This document shows positions 51,024 to 59,778 of a DNA stretch of 64,000 nucleotides, piece by piece. This DNA comes from an uncultured Vampirovibrio sp. (lineage in GTDB: Bacteria > Cyanobacteriota > Vampirovibrionia > Gastranaerophilales > Gastranaerophilaceae). Location of the stretch: assembly GCA_910584405.1 (NCBI GenBank), contig CAJUAL010000006.1, positions 65,766-129,765 of the forward strand. Reading direction: 5' to 3'. Both the position numbers and the translations under genes were made by a program. Position 1 is the first letter of the stretch, and every line of letters begins with the position of its first letter. Under the pieces are notes generated by a model. It ran no database searches. It was not told the DNA's origin and saw nothing but the letters and a program-made list of their open reading frames with translations.

Positions 51024-52952
51024 ATGAAAATACTTGAGATTAAGAATAACCTGGTAAAACTGGCTTACACCGAATCGGAAGTTCCTGTTCTTGGTCGATT
51101 TATTGTTCTTACAACAGATATTAAATCATACGTTGCTCAGTTTGTGAACTTGAAATCTGATAGCGTAAACAGTTATGCCATAGCAAAGTTATTATTCACC
51201 TTTACACCTGACGGAGTTGTCGATAATTATGACGGTTCAATTCCTGATGTTAATTCTCAAGTGTCATTCTTGCCGTCTTCAGAGTTATTAAATCTTTTAC
51301 CTGTTGAAAATGCAGTTCAAATGGGAAATCTTTCTCAGCAAGATGAAATGTTGAATATTGATGTTTCTGTTTTTGAAAGAAACTTTACTGTTTTTGTAGA
51401 AAAAGATTCTAATAAAACAACTTTTATTTCAAACTGTGTAAGACAATTGTTCAGAATGAAAGAAAAATGTGTTATTGCAGATACTTGCAACTTGTTTGAG
51501 GATTATCCGAAAATTGAAATTTCAAAAGATTTTAAGTTACCGTTGAACGCTCAAATGATGGATTATATTTTTGAATATGATTTAGCAGAAGTTGACCCTT
51601 CAACAAAAGCTATTATTCAGGATATTTTTTATGAAGTTCAACAATATATCAAAACTCTTGACGGTCAATTTTTGCCTATAGAAAAGTTTGTAGATGTTGT
51701 TGCAGGGCAGTATAAGGCGACTCAAATGCCTGAACTTGCATTATTAAAAAACAAACTTTTAAAATATCGTGATGCCGGAATTTTTGCTGATACTAAAGAA
51801 GAAATTGATGCAGTAAAGGAAAAACTTGACGCTAAAAATTGTATAATTATTGATTTAAAAGATATTAATGAAGCGTTACAAAAAGAAGTTTTATCATATG
51901 TTCATACAATTTTAGAATCATTTGATAAGTATGTTTACTTCTTTGTGCCGTTGACTGATGATAACTCTGATAAAAAACTTTTAAATAAACTTATAAATCA
52001 TAACCATGTGTTTACGACAATTTTAGTAAGCAACCGTTATAAATATTCAGCGGAATTAAAAGGTCATGCACAAAATATGATGCTTTTTGCACCGTTATCA
52101 ATAAATAATGATTTCAGTTCTTATAATACATTTTTATCAAAACTTAACCCTGATGAATGTATAGTTGAAGGTAAATTGACACAAGGTATTCCGTTTATTA
52201 TTGATATGGATAATCTTGACGTTGATTTAACAAAAGATGATGTATTAGGTGAACGGGTTCAGTTTGTACCTCTGGCAGAAGAAGGAAGACTTGTCAGAAC
52301 AGATGAGTTTGGCACTCAAACTTTTGTAGATGAGGAAGAACCTGAACAAGTTGAAGAACAAGAACCTGTACAGGTAATCCCGGCATCTGCGGTTGAAGAA
52401 CCTGAAATTACGGTAGAGGAGCCTGAACCGATTGTTGTTGAAGAACCTGTTGCTGTTCAAAAGCCTGAAATTATTGAACCTGTAACAAATATTATGGAAG
52501 CAGATGAAGATGAATCTTTTGAATCAGAACCGATACAAGAGTTTGAAGAATCGGTTGTTTCAGAACCTGAAATAACAGAAGAACCGGAAGAAGAACTTCT
52601 TTCTTTTGACGATGATTTAAGTTTTGAAGACGAATCTTTAACTGATGAAGATTTGAACTTTATTGAAGAAACTCAGCCAATAATTGAAGAGGATTTTGGT
52701 GAGTACGAAGAATCTCCTTATATTGATGAACAGCCTCCAGTAGTGCCTGTTTATCCGTCAGAAGATGAAGGTTCGCTTGAATCCGCGGGTGAATTTTCTC
52801 AAGGCGACAGCGTAACCCACCCGAGATACGGCAGAGGTGTTATTGAAAAAATTATTAAATACGGAAATAAGACACTTTGCTCAATTTCGTTTGAGAATGT
52901 TGGCAGAAGATTGTTAGATCCGACAATTTCAGAACTGACAAAACTGGGTTAA
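51024..52952 (+). CDS. HerA-like protein with degenerate P-loop and C-terminal UvrD/CarD-like Tudor domain
   Basis: 642 residues, not a known named protein. The N-terminus (1-115) looks like the HAS-barrel of HerA-type ATPases (VPVLGRFIVLTTDIKSYVAQFVN). Near residue 125, VFERNFTVFVEKDSNKTTFIS lies where HerA has its Walker A, but the Gly residues are missing. A helical/Rossmann-like region continues to about 410. A 160-residue Glu/Pro-rich acidic linker follows. The last 45 residues, GDSVTHPRYGRGVIEKIIKYGNKTLCSISFENVGRRLL, match the Tudor-like tail of PcrA/UvrD and CarD-type proteins that bind RNA polymerase. A transcription- or repair-coupled role is inferred. Confidence 0.6.
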   Translation: MKILEIKNNLVKLAYTESEVPVLGRFIVLTTDIKSYVAQFVNLKSDSVNSYAIAKLLFTFTPDGVVDNYDGSIPDVNSQVSFLPSSELLNLLPVENAVQMGNLSQQDEMLNIDVSVFERNFTVFVEKDSNKTTFISNCVRQLFRMKEKCVIADTCNLFEDYPKIEISKDFKLPLNAQMMDYIFEYDLAEVDPSTKAIIQDIFYEVQQYIKTLDGQFLPIEKFVDVVAGQYKATQMPELALLKNKLLKYRDAGIFADTKEEIDAVKEKLDAKNCIIIDLKDINEALQKEVLSYVHTILESFDKYVYFFVPLTDDNSDKKLLNKLINHNHVFTTILVSNRYKYSAELKGHAQNMMLFAPLSINNDFSSYNTFLSKLNPDECIVEGKLTQGIPFIIDMDNLDVDLTKDDVLGERVQFVPLAEEGRLVRTDEFGTQTFVDEEEPEQVEEQEPVQVIPASAVEEPEITVEEPEPIVVEEPVAVQKPEIIEPVTNIMEADEDESFESEPIQEFEESVVSEPEITEEPEEELLSFDDDLSFEDESLTDEDLNFIEETQPIIEEDFGEYEESPYIDEQPPVVPVYPSEDEGSLESAGEFSQGDSVTHPRYGRGVIEKIIKYGNKTLCSISFENVGRRLLDPTISELTKLG

Positions 52953-52968
52953 TGTATTTTTAATTTAT

Positions 52969-53097
52969 GTCACCCTGAACTTGATTCAGGGTCTATCCAT
53001 GTTGATTTGTCCTGTAATAGTTTCTAATCGAGCCCTCACCCTAGTCCTCTCCCAGGGGGCGAGGAAAGATATTTACCCCTGTCAAGCACGGAATGAC
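52969..53097 (+). repeat. Dispersed double-hairpin repeat, copy B (interrupted)
   Basis: It begins GTCACCCTGAACTTGATTC (intact first hairpin, 52973-52991) and ends GTCAAGCACGGAATGAC. The left arm of the second hairpin is lost where a different short repeat (53033-53064) is inserted. Confidence 0.7.
53033..53064 (+). repeat. Short dispersed repeat nested in copy B
   Basis: CCCTCACCCTAGTCCTCTCC followed by CAGGGGGCGAGG, the same type as the in-frame insert in folC (27976-28011). Confidence 0.7.
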
Positions 53098-53113
53098 CCA
53101 TATAATATAAATA

Positions 53114-53464
53114 TTACCCTCTTAATTTTTCAGCACCTTTTAAATAAACGAATTTTGGCTGAAAATTTTCATCACAATTTAGAACGATTAAGACTCTAAG
53201 ACACATTTTTGGTGCCTCAGGTACGTCAAGTTCGTGAAAGCACATCATTGCAACATTATCCCAGCCAAGTTCAAGCCGCGGAAATCTTGCAGGAAACGCT
53301 GCGTTTAAGTCTTTTGTTGTGGTAAATATCGCGTGCGAAATATTTTCAGGTTTAATGTTATTTTCTTCAATCATTTTAGAAAGAAGTTCTAACGTTGCTG
53401 ATTTTAAAGCTTTTTCGGAATTTTCTTCAACTGTTATTGCGCCTCTGATACCTTTTGTCATCAT
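53114..53464 (-). CDS. aroH: Monofunctional AroH-type chorismate mutase
   Basis: 116-residue trimeric chorismate mutase that makes prephenate for Phe/Tyr. Family marks: KGIRGAITVEENS (active-site Arg), SHAIFTTTKDLNAAFPA, and MCLRVLIVLN (second Arg). It lies 16 nt after fmt on the same strand. Start may be the first or second Met. Confidence 0.9.
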   Translation of the reverse strand: MMTKGIRGAITVEENSEKALKSATLELLSKMIEENNIKPENISHAIFTTTKDLNAAFPARFPRLELGWDNVAMMCFHELDVPEAPKMCLRVLIVLNCDENFQPKFVYLKGAEKLRG

Positions 53465-53480
53465 TATAAAATTTACCCCT

Positions 53481-54392
53481 TTACCCCCTGACGCCGTTGA
53501 ACCAATCTCTTGCGTTCATTTCGCCTTTGCCTTCGGGTTTTACTTTTAATACTCTTAAAACACCTTCACCGCAGCCTATATCTATTCCTTCTTTGGATGT
53601 TACTGCGATTTCGCCAGCTGTAAGTTTGCCTTCAATTGGTTTTGTTTCGATAACTTTAATCAGTTTGTCGTTATGATAAAAATATGCGCTCGGGCATCTG
53701 CAAACCCCTCTTACAAGGTTGTGTATCCGGGTGTTTGTTTTTGACCAGTCAATTTGACATTCTTCTTTTGTAAGTTTGTTTGCCATACAAAGCCCGTCTT
53801 CACACTGTTTTGCCGGAGTTAAAGTCTTATTTTTCAGTCCGATAAGTGTATCTTCAATCATTTGTGGAGATTTTTCGGCTATTTCTTCCCAGAGTTCTTC
53901 ACAGTTCATTGTATCAGATATCGGGATAACAAGTTTTTGGCAAATATCACCGCAATCCAAACCAAGTTCTGTTATCATTGTGCAGATTCCTGTTTCCTTG
54001 TCGCCGTTTATAATAGCGCGCTGAATAGGGTTTGCGCCTCTGTATTTTGGCAATAATGATGCGTGAAGATTGATTGTTTCATATTTTGGAATATCAAGAA
54101 CTTCTTGTGATAAAATTTGTCCGAAGGCAAAAGTTACAAAAAAGTCAGGTTCAAATTTTTTTAGTTCTTCCTGAATTTCAGGTTCTTTTCTTATGGATTT
54201 TGGCTGAAATACGGGAATGTTATGTTCTAATGCGAACTTTTTTATCGGAGAAGCTTGCAGTTTATGCCCTCTGCCTGCGGGTTTATCTGGCTGGGTTACA
54301 ACGGCGCAGACTTCTATTTTATCCGAATTATATAAGTATTCCAGTGATTTTAATCCGATATCGGGTGTTCCGAAAAATATTGTTTTAATCAT
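53481..54392 (-). CDS. fmt: Methionyl-tRNA formyltransferase
   Basis: Formylates initiator Met-tRNA using 10-formyl-THF. 303 residues: FFGTPDIGLKSLEYL, VVTQPDKPAGRGHKLQASPIK, NLHASLLPKYRGANPIQRAI (Asn/His site) and GLDCGDICQ. It overlaps def by 8 nt, the usual def-fmt pairing. Confidence 0.96.
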   Translation of the reverse strand: MIKTIFFGTPDIGLKSLEYLYNSDKIEVCAVVTQPDKPAGRGHKLQASPIKKFALEHNIPVFQPKSIRKEPEIQEELKKFEPDFFVTFAFGQILSQEVLDIPKYETINLHASLLPKYRGANPIQRAIINGDKETGICTMITELGLDCGDICQKLVIPISDTMNCEELWEEIAEKSPQMIEDTLIGLKNKTLTPAKQCEDGLCMANKLTKEECQIDWSKTNTRIHNLVRGVCRCPSAYFYHNDKLIKVIETKPIEGKLTAGEIAVTSKEGIDIGCGEGVLRVLKVKPEGKGEMNARDWFNGVRG

Positions 54393-54951
54393 TCTTTGCT
54401 AATTCTTCCTCTAATTCTTTTTCATCTATCAGTCTTTCCGGGTCAATCGGCGGAAGATTATATTTTTTTAGCGCAGCTTCTGCATCAAATCTGTTTATGC
54501 AGTGGTCTATGAATAAAATTCCGTCTAAGTGATCATTTTCATGCTGGATAGCACGAGCAAGAAGTGTTCCGTCTTTGGCTTCCATAACAAACGTTTTTCC
54601 GTGTTCGTTAATTGCTTTTACCATAACATTTTTGTATCTTTTTACGTCTGTGTAAGCTTCAGGAAAACTCAAACAGCCTTCATTACTTTTAACAGCTCCG
54701 CTTTTTTTTATGATTTTAGGGTTGATAAATACAATCGGGTTTAGCGGTTCATTGCCTGTTGCAACATCTATTACAAAAACTCTTACATTTTCGCCTATTT
54801 GAGGTGCTGCAAGTCCTACCCCGTTTTGTGCGTACATTGTGTCCAGTAAATCTCTTACCAAATCAGTTATTTTTTTTGAAACTTTATGAACTTCTTTAGA
54901 CGGTTGTCTTAAAGATGGTTCTCCGTAGTGTAATACTTTTCTTATTGCCAT
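54385..54951 (-). CDS. def: Peptide deformylase
   Basis: Metal enzyme that removes N-formyl from nascent proteins. 188 residues with GVGLAAPQIG, EGCLSFPEAYTDVKRY and the metal motif QHENDHLDGILFID (HExxH). GGAAGG precedes the start. First gene of def-fmt-aroH. Confidence 0.96.
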   Translation of the reverse strand: MAIRKVLHYGEPSLRQPSKEVHKVSKKITDLVRDLLDTMYAQNGVGLAAPQIGENVRVFVIDVATGNEPLNPIVFINPKIIKKSGAVKSNEGCLSFPEAYTDVKRYKNVMVKAINEHGKTFVMEAKDGTLLARAIQHENDHLDGILFIDHCINRFDAEAALKKYNLPPIDPERLIDEKELEEELAKND

Positions 54952-55082
54952 AATTAACCTTCCTAACTGTGTTTTTATGTACAGTTTACTATAAAATTGT
55001 GTATTTTTAAAGTCGTTTTATCGGTTGAGTTTTACTGAAAAATTTGTTATACTATATATGTTTTATATAAATGGAGTTTATG

Positions 55083-55598
55083 ATGAAGAAGTTTTTAGTA
55101 TTATTAGGAATCGCGTTAAGTTTTACATTTTGTTCTGTGAATTTTGCATATAGTGAAGAAAGTTATGAACTTCTTGAAATTACCAATGAAATTGGGACTT
55201 TAATTGCGGTAGATGAAAAGTATGATGAAGGACTGGCAAAATGTAACGAGGCATTGAAAAAATATCCTGATAGTGCTGAATTATATTCATGGAGAGCAAC
55301 CGTATTGAATCGTAAGGGTAAAAATATGGAGGCTTTAGCTGATATTGATAAGGCTATTGAATTAGATCCCGAGGATTTGTCTTATCATGTTACAAGAGGA
55401 AGCTGTATGTTTGATTTAGGTAATACTTCAGCGGCTCTTGAGGAATGTAATTATGTTATAAGTAAAGACCCTAATGATTCGACTGCATATGCGCTTCGTG
55501 CAGTTATAAGAATGCAGAGAATGGATTTATCGGGTGCTTCTGAGGATTTAGACAGAGTAAATAAACTGCTTGATGAAGAAATAAAGAATATGAAATAA
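55083..55598 (+). CDS. Exported TPR protein
   Basis: 171 residues: signal peptide (KKFLVLLGIALSFTFCSVNFAYS), then about three TPR units (ALKKYPDSAELYSWRATVLNRKGKNMEALADIDKAIELDPEDL). Probably periplasmic. GGAG at 55073 is best placed for the ATG at 55083 (55080 and 55071 are alternatives). Partner unknown. Confidence 0.78.
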   Translation: MKKFLVLLGIALSFTFCSVNFAYSEESYELLEITNEIGTLIAVDEKYDEGLAKCNEALKKYPDSAELYSWRATVLNRKGKNMEALADIDKAIELDPEDLSYHVTRGSCMFDLGNTSAALEECNYVISKDPNDSTAYALRAVIRMQRMDLSGASEDLDRVNKLLDEEIKNMK

Positions 55599-55685
55599 TC
55601 CCTTTGTAACAAAATTTTAATAATCTGTAAATTTTCACCTCAAAAAATTTTTTATAAATAAGTAAGAGAATACGGGGATTATTAT

Positions 55686-56699
55686 ATGTTTTTAGGGATT
55701 AATGATGTTAAATTTGCACAAAGTGAGCGTGTAAGCGGTAATCCGTTTGCAACAGCGCCTGTTAAGACGAATAAAGCTAATATGTGGGATGTTTATAAGG
55801 CAGATGGTGCTAAAGAGGTTAAAAATATTAGTACTGTTGATGCTATGGCAGAATTAAACGCTATTAATAAACCGCAAGATACTAAAAAAATAAAAGCTAT
55901 GGAAAAAATGGCGAAACTGTCTAAATCAATGCAGAATAAAAATTTTCTGAATTTGACTCAAAAACATATGAACGCATTTAAACTTTTGGATGCAAATCCT
56001 GCATTAAGCGGTTTAGTTGGGAAATTAGATGAAAAACTAATAGGAATAACCTCACAAAATGTATATTTAATTCAAAAACTTGAACTTTCATCAATGCAAG
56101 ATTTGTCTGCCGATGAAATTAATAAAATCTGTAATGATATTTCAAAAGCTGCAAAAGATTTAGAACAAGACGCAAAAAAAATCAGAGCAGGAATCTTAAA
56201 AGCTGGGGCTTACTCAGAAGCTATGATGAAAATAGATGACCCTGATAAAAAGGCTAAGTATGAAAAACTTGCAAATGAAACTGTTCAAAATCTTCCTGAC
56301 GCGTTCAAAAATAAAGCTGAAGCCGCAGAAGTTCAAGACCAGTTAGATGAACTTAACGGTGAAGATGGGGTTGAAGAACAATCTGCGGACGAATTTGAAG
56401 AAAATAATGATTTTTCTGAGGCTGATGAGCTTGGGGAAGTCGGAGATTTCCAAAGTCCGTTCTTATATGACGAAGACGGTTCACTTCTTATTGAAAAGTT
56501 TGAACAACCTGATTACAATCCTGAAGCTGAGGCTAAAGAAAATGATAAAGCTGAAAAAGATGCCGATAAAGAACTTAAGAAAATTAAAGATGAATATAAA
56601 AAAGATTTGAAAGAACAAAAGGAATTAACAGGTAAAGATCCTGAACCTATCAAAGACAAAAAAGGTCGTATAGTAAAATCTTTACTTGACGAAGATTAA
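55686..56699 (+). CDS. Orphan acidic/helical protein, 337 residues
   Basis: I do not recognise it. The N-terminus MFLGINDVKFAQSERVSGNPFATAP is not a signal peptide. Residues 60-215 look helical with many Lys/Ala. Residues 215-270 are strongly acidic, and 275-325 is a Lys/Glu-rich likely coiled coil. It stops 1 nt before the convergent queE stop. It may be a taxon-restricted structural protein. Confidence 0.62.
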   Translation: MFLGINDVKFAQSERVSGNPFATAPVKTNKANMWDVYKADGAKEVKNISTVDAMAELNAINKPQDTKKIKAMEKMAKLSKSMQNKNFLNLTQKHMNAFKLLDANPALSGLVGKLDEKLIGITSQNVYLIQKLELSSMQDLSADEINKICNDISKAAKDLEQDAKKIRAGILKAGAYSEAMMKIDDPDKKAKYEKLANETVQNLPDAFKNKAEAAEVQDQLDELNGEDGVEEQSADEFEENNDFSEADELGEVGDFQSPFLYDEDGSLLIEKFEQPDYNPEAEAKENDKAEKDADKELKKIKDEYKKDLKEQKELTGKDPEPIKDKKGRIVKSLLDED

Positions 56700-57353
56700 T
56701 TATCTGACATCTAAGAATTTATGAACCTGCGGAATTAGTCGCACGTTAGGATAAAATGACGTGAATTTATCTAAAATTTCGTTACAAAATTCAGATGATA
56801 CAGTCATATTATACCCGTCCATTTTTGGCTGGAGTATAAGTTCTAAATTAAATTGATGTCCGAGATTTATACACTCCTCAATATTTTTATCCGAGATATT
56901 TTCATCAAAGACTATTTTTGCAAAAGTTTGAATGCCTCGGCATTGTTCAAAAAATTCTTGATGAATTTTCGGATCAAGCGCTAATTTTATATCAGCAGAG
57001 ATTATATCAACATAATCTCTGATTTTTATTAGGTTTTGTGCTAAAGTTGCATTTGTTTCAAGGTAGATTTTTGTTTTCCCCTTTATCATCGGTAGAAATT
57101 CTTGTAAAAACTCGACAGAAAGCAATGGTTCTCCGCCTGTTAAAGAAATTGAGTGGAAAGATGCAAGGTTATATTCTGTTGTTATTTTTGTATAAAGTTC
57201 TTCCGCGCTGTAACTTATGCCGTTTGCAAAATCAGTATCACAATAACTGCACTTTAAATTACATCCGCAAAATCTTATAAATAATTGTTTGTATCCAACA
57301 ACCGGTCCTTCACCTTGGATTGATGAAAATATTTCGTTTACTTTAGTTTTCAT
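56700..57353 (-). CDS. queE: 7-carboxy-7-deazaguanine synthase (radical SAM)
   Basis: Makes CDG in queuosine/7-deazaguanine synthesis. 217 residues: EIFSSIQGEGPVVGYKQLFIRF, the CX3CX2C cluster in GCNLKCSYCDTDFANG, and SLTGGEPLL. It overlaps the J-domain gene by 11 nt. Other queuosine genes are not in this window. Confidence 0.93.
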   Translation of the reverse strand: MKTKVNEIFSSIQGEGPVVGYKQLFIRFCGCNLKCSYCDTDFANGISYSAEELYTKITTEYNLASFHSISLTGGEPLLSVEFLQEFLPMIKGKTKIYLETNATLAQNLIKIRDYVDIISADIKLALDPKIHQEFFEQCRGIQTFAKIVFDENISDKNIEECINLGHQFNLELILQPKMDGYNMTVSSEFCNEILDKFTSFYPNVRLIPQVHKFLDVR

Positions 57354-58356
57354 TGATAAAATTCTTTCTCACATCATCTTTTGATAAATTCTTAAGCTCT
57401 TTATAAAGCTTAATTTCATCATCCGATAAATCATGAGAAAATTCAATACTTACCGTAATAATTAAGTCACCGATTTTACCATTTTTCTTAATTCCTTGAT
57501 TTGCAATACGAAATTTTTGCCCTGAACAGGTGTTTGGCGGAAGTTTTAGTTTTATCGTTCCGTCAAAAGAAGGTATTTTTATTTCTTCTCCTAATGCTGC
57601 TTCAAACGGGGTTATCGGCACATTGTAGTAAATATTTAACTTGTCAAAGTGGTATTTTGTTTTTGTTTCTACTTTGACATTTATATATAAATCTCCGTTA
57701 GCACCGCCGTTTTTACCGCTGGCGCCTTCGCCTTTCAGTCTTAGTTTTGCTCCGTCTTTTATGCCTTTCGGGATTGTTACGGTTATTCTTTTTCGTTTTG
57801 AAATTTCGCCCGTACCGTTACAGTTATTACATTTCCCACCGTTGATGAATTTTCTGCCAAAACAGTTCGGGCAGGTTTGAGTTGTAAGAATATTTATTAT
57901 TCTCTTACTGCCTGTTATCACTTCTTCTGGGCTAATTTTTATATCTGTTGTTATGTTTTCGCCTTTTTGAGGTTTGTGAAGTTCTTTTGTGTGTTTTTGT
58001 TTTTTTAATTTAGTCTGCCAATATTTGAGTGTCTTTAGCGGATTAAATTCTTTAGATTCTTTTTTAGTGGTTGGTTTTGGAGCTTCTTTCGGGGCTGGTG
58101 TAGGAATCGGGGTCGGGGTCGGTTTTTCCTGTTTAAATATCCCGTTTATTATATCGTAATTCTTACGTTTTTGACTGTCTGAAAGCGTTTCATATGCGCT
58201 TGTAATTTTTTTAAAAGTATCAATAGCATTTTTTTCTTTATTTAAATCGGGGTGGTATTTTCTTGCAAGTTTTCGGTATGCGCATTTTATCTGAACGCTT
58301 GTTGCATCAGTTTCTACACCTAAAATCTCATAAAAATTTACATTATTAAACGCCAT
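57343..58356 (-). CDS. DnaJ-like protein with reduced zinc centre
   Basis: Hsp70 co-chaperone type, 337 residues. J domain 7-70 with HPD at 35-37, then a Pro/Thr/Lys linker. Only two zinc CxxCxG repeats are present (CPNCFGRKFINGGKCNNCNGTGE) rather than the four of canonical DnaJ. The substrate-binding beta domains carry DGAKLRLKGEGASGKNGGANGDLYINV. It sits between type I and type II J proteins. A perfect inverted repeat touches its start codon, and no Shine-Dalgarno is visible. Confidence 0.85.
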   Translation of the reverse strand: MAFNNVNFYEILGVETDATSVQIKCAYRKLARKYHPDLNKEKNAIDTFKKITSAYETLSDSQKRKNYDIINGIFKQEKPTPTPIPTPAPKEAPKPTTKKESKEFNPLKTLKYWQTKLKKQKHTKELHKPQKGENITTDIKISPEEVITGSKRIINILTTQTCPNCFGRKFINGGKCNNCNGTGEISKRKRITVTIPKGIKDGAKLRLKGEGASGKNGGANGDLYINVKVETKTKYHFDKLNIYYNVPITPFEAALGEEIKIPSFDGTIKLKLPPNTCSGQKFRIANQGIKKNGKIGDLIITVSIEFSHDLSDDEIKLYKELKNLSKDDVRKNFINEN

Positions 58357-58380
58357 ATAATTTATCTAATGATAAATTAT
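58357..58380. promoter_or_regulatory. Perfect inverted repeat at the J-protein start
   Basis: ATAATTTATC-TAAT-GATAAATTAT, directly abutting the start codon of the minus-strand gene. It contains a TATAAT on the minus strand. It may be an operator or an RNA hairpin over the start. It is not the CIRCE heat-shock element. Confidence 0.5.
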
Positions 58381-58425
58381 AAAATTTCAACATTGTCTGC
58401 ATGTGGTAAGATAACAGGCGACGAA

Positions 58426-59649
58426 TTATTTACTAATTCCCCCTAAAATATCTTTTCTATATTTCATTCCGTCAAAAGAAATTTGAGATAAATCTTCATA
58501 CATAAGATTTTTAGCTCTGTTTAGAGTTGAAGCCGTTTTTGTGATAACAAAAACTTCACCCTTAGCTGTTAAATATTTTTCGTCGTTTGTTTTTGTTATG
58601 TTTAAAAATTCGATATCTTCAATATTATCTAACCCTTTTATGACTTTATTGTTCTGCCTTGATAGAACTACTGCTGAAACAGAAGACAGTTCGTTTGTCT
58701 TGATCTGTTCGTATTCATCAGCAAAAAGCCCTTCAATACAAGCCATAAATATTTCAATAAGGTTATCATCAACAAGGTTTAATACAGCTGCTGCATCAAA
58801 ATTTTGTAAAAACGGTTTAAATTCATTGACAAAAAACTTATCTTCGCCTGTTAATGTACATTCAACGCCAAGAATCCCCATATAAGGAGTTCCTTTTCGG
58901 TCTAATGAAGTTAAGGTATTTCTTACGATATTATCAACTCTTGAGAATACAACATCTGAAATTTTATAATTCGGAGCAAAACATCCCATACCGTTTGTTA
59001 ATAAGCCGCCGTCACCGTTTTCGCTGAATTTGTAATTACCAAGAGCAGTTATCGGTAGTGCGCTGTAGCCGTCTGTTATATAGTAAATGGTAAAATTATG
59101 TCCGCTTGTATATTCTTCTATTAATACATTTGTTTCATTTCGGGTTGAAAAAAGAATTTCCAGAAATTCTCTTGCAAGTGCGGTTGTTGTGCATACAAGT
59201 CTGTCTTCAATTCCGTTATATTTACTACATTTTATTGTAATCGGGAAATTTGCGCTTTTTAAAAATTCTTCTGTTTGTTGAAGTTTTTCAAAAACTCCGA
59301 ATTTAGAGGTTTGTGCCCTGTTTTTATATAGGAATTTTTTACCTGAAGATTTATTTATTGCAATGTTACAGGCATCTTTAACAGGACCAAAAATGTTTTG
59401 CCCGTTTGTTTGAAAAAACGATACAATATCAGCCTCAAGTGCTTTTTCGCTGACAGGAATTGTTAAATCAATCTCATTTTCTAATGCGAATTTTAAAAGT
59501 CCCGTTAAGTCATCTTCTCTTATATCAACATTACTGCTGGGCGCGATAAAAATATTTTCAACAGATTCGTTTTGGGTAAGTTTTTTGCTCAATGCTTCAG
59601 CAGCTGCGCCTTTACCGATTATTAATATGTTTTTCTTTTGTTTTTCCAT
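58426..59649 (-). CDS. PurD-like ATP-grasp protein, divergent
   Basis: 407 residues with the overall layout of phosphoribosylamine-glycine ligase: an N-terminal Rossmann part (NILIIGKGAAAEALSKKL), an ATP-grasp core with LIEEYTSGHNFTIYYITDG, and LTNGMGCFAPN where PurD has its GGMG segment. The PurD N-terminal GxGxREHA and metal-ligand N-x-R-x-GDPE are not preserved (VNEFKPFLQNFDA instead). It may be a degenerate purD or an ATP-grasp ligase with other substrates. No pur genes adjoin it. Confidence 0.7.
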   Translation of the reverse strand: MEKQKKNILIIGKGAAAEALSKKLTQNESVENIFIAPSSNVDIREDDLTGLLKFALENEIDLTIPVSEKALEADIVSFFQTNGQNIFGPVKDACNIAINKSSGKKFLYKNRAQTSKFGVFEKLQQTEEFLKSANFPITIKCSKYNGIEDRLVCTTTALAREFLEILFSTRNETNVLIEEYTSGHNFTIYYITDGYSALPITALGNYKFSENGDGGLLTNGMGCFAPNYKISDVVFSRVDNIVRNTLTSLDRKGTPYMGILGVECTLTGEDKFFVNEFKPFLQNFDAAAVLNLVDDNLIEIFMACIEGLFADEYEQIKTNELSSVSAVVLSRQNNKVIKGLDNIEDIEFLNITKTNDEKYLTAKGEVFVITKTASTLNRAKNLMYEDLSQISFDGMKYRKDILGGISK

Positions 59650-59655
59650 AAAGAG

Positions 59656-59661
59656 ATTATA
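59656..59661 (-). promoter_or_regulatory. -10 box giving a leaderless PurD-like mRNA
   Basis: TATAAT on the minus strand, 6 nt before the start codon at 59649, the same spacing as at mlaE. No clear -35. Confidence 0.45.
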
Positions 59662-59715
59662 CTACATAAAACAGATGATTTTTGTTAAGTTATTTTAAAA
59701 TTTTTAAACAAGCTA

Positions 59716-59724
59716 TGATATAAT
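59716..59724 (+). promoter_or_regulatory. Extended -10 box of the small orphan gene
   Basis: TGA-TATAAT (hexamer 59719-59724), 54 nt upstream of the ATG at 59779, which has AAAGG. Confidence 0.45.
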
Positions 59725-59778
59725 TATGACAAAACGATTTTTATAATTAAAAACTACGATAAGTAGAAAGGTTTTTAA

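Noticed and set aside
58357..58380. CIRCE heat-shock operator
   Set aside because: The palindrome sequence and spacer do not match the TTAGCACTC-N9-GAGTGCTAA consensus.
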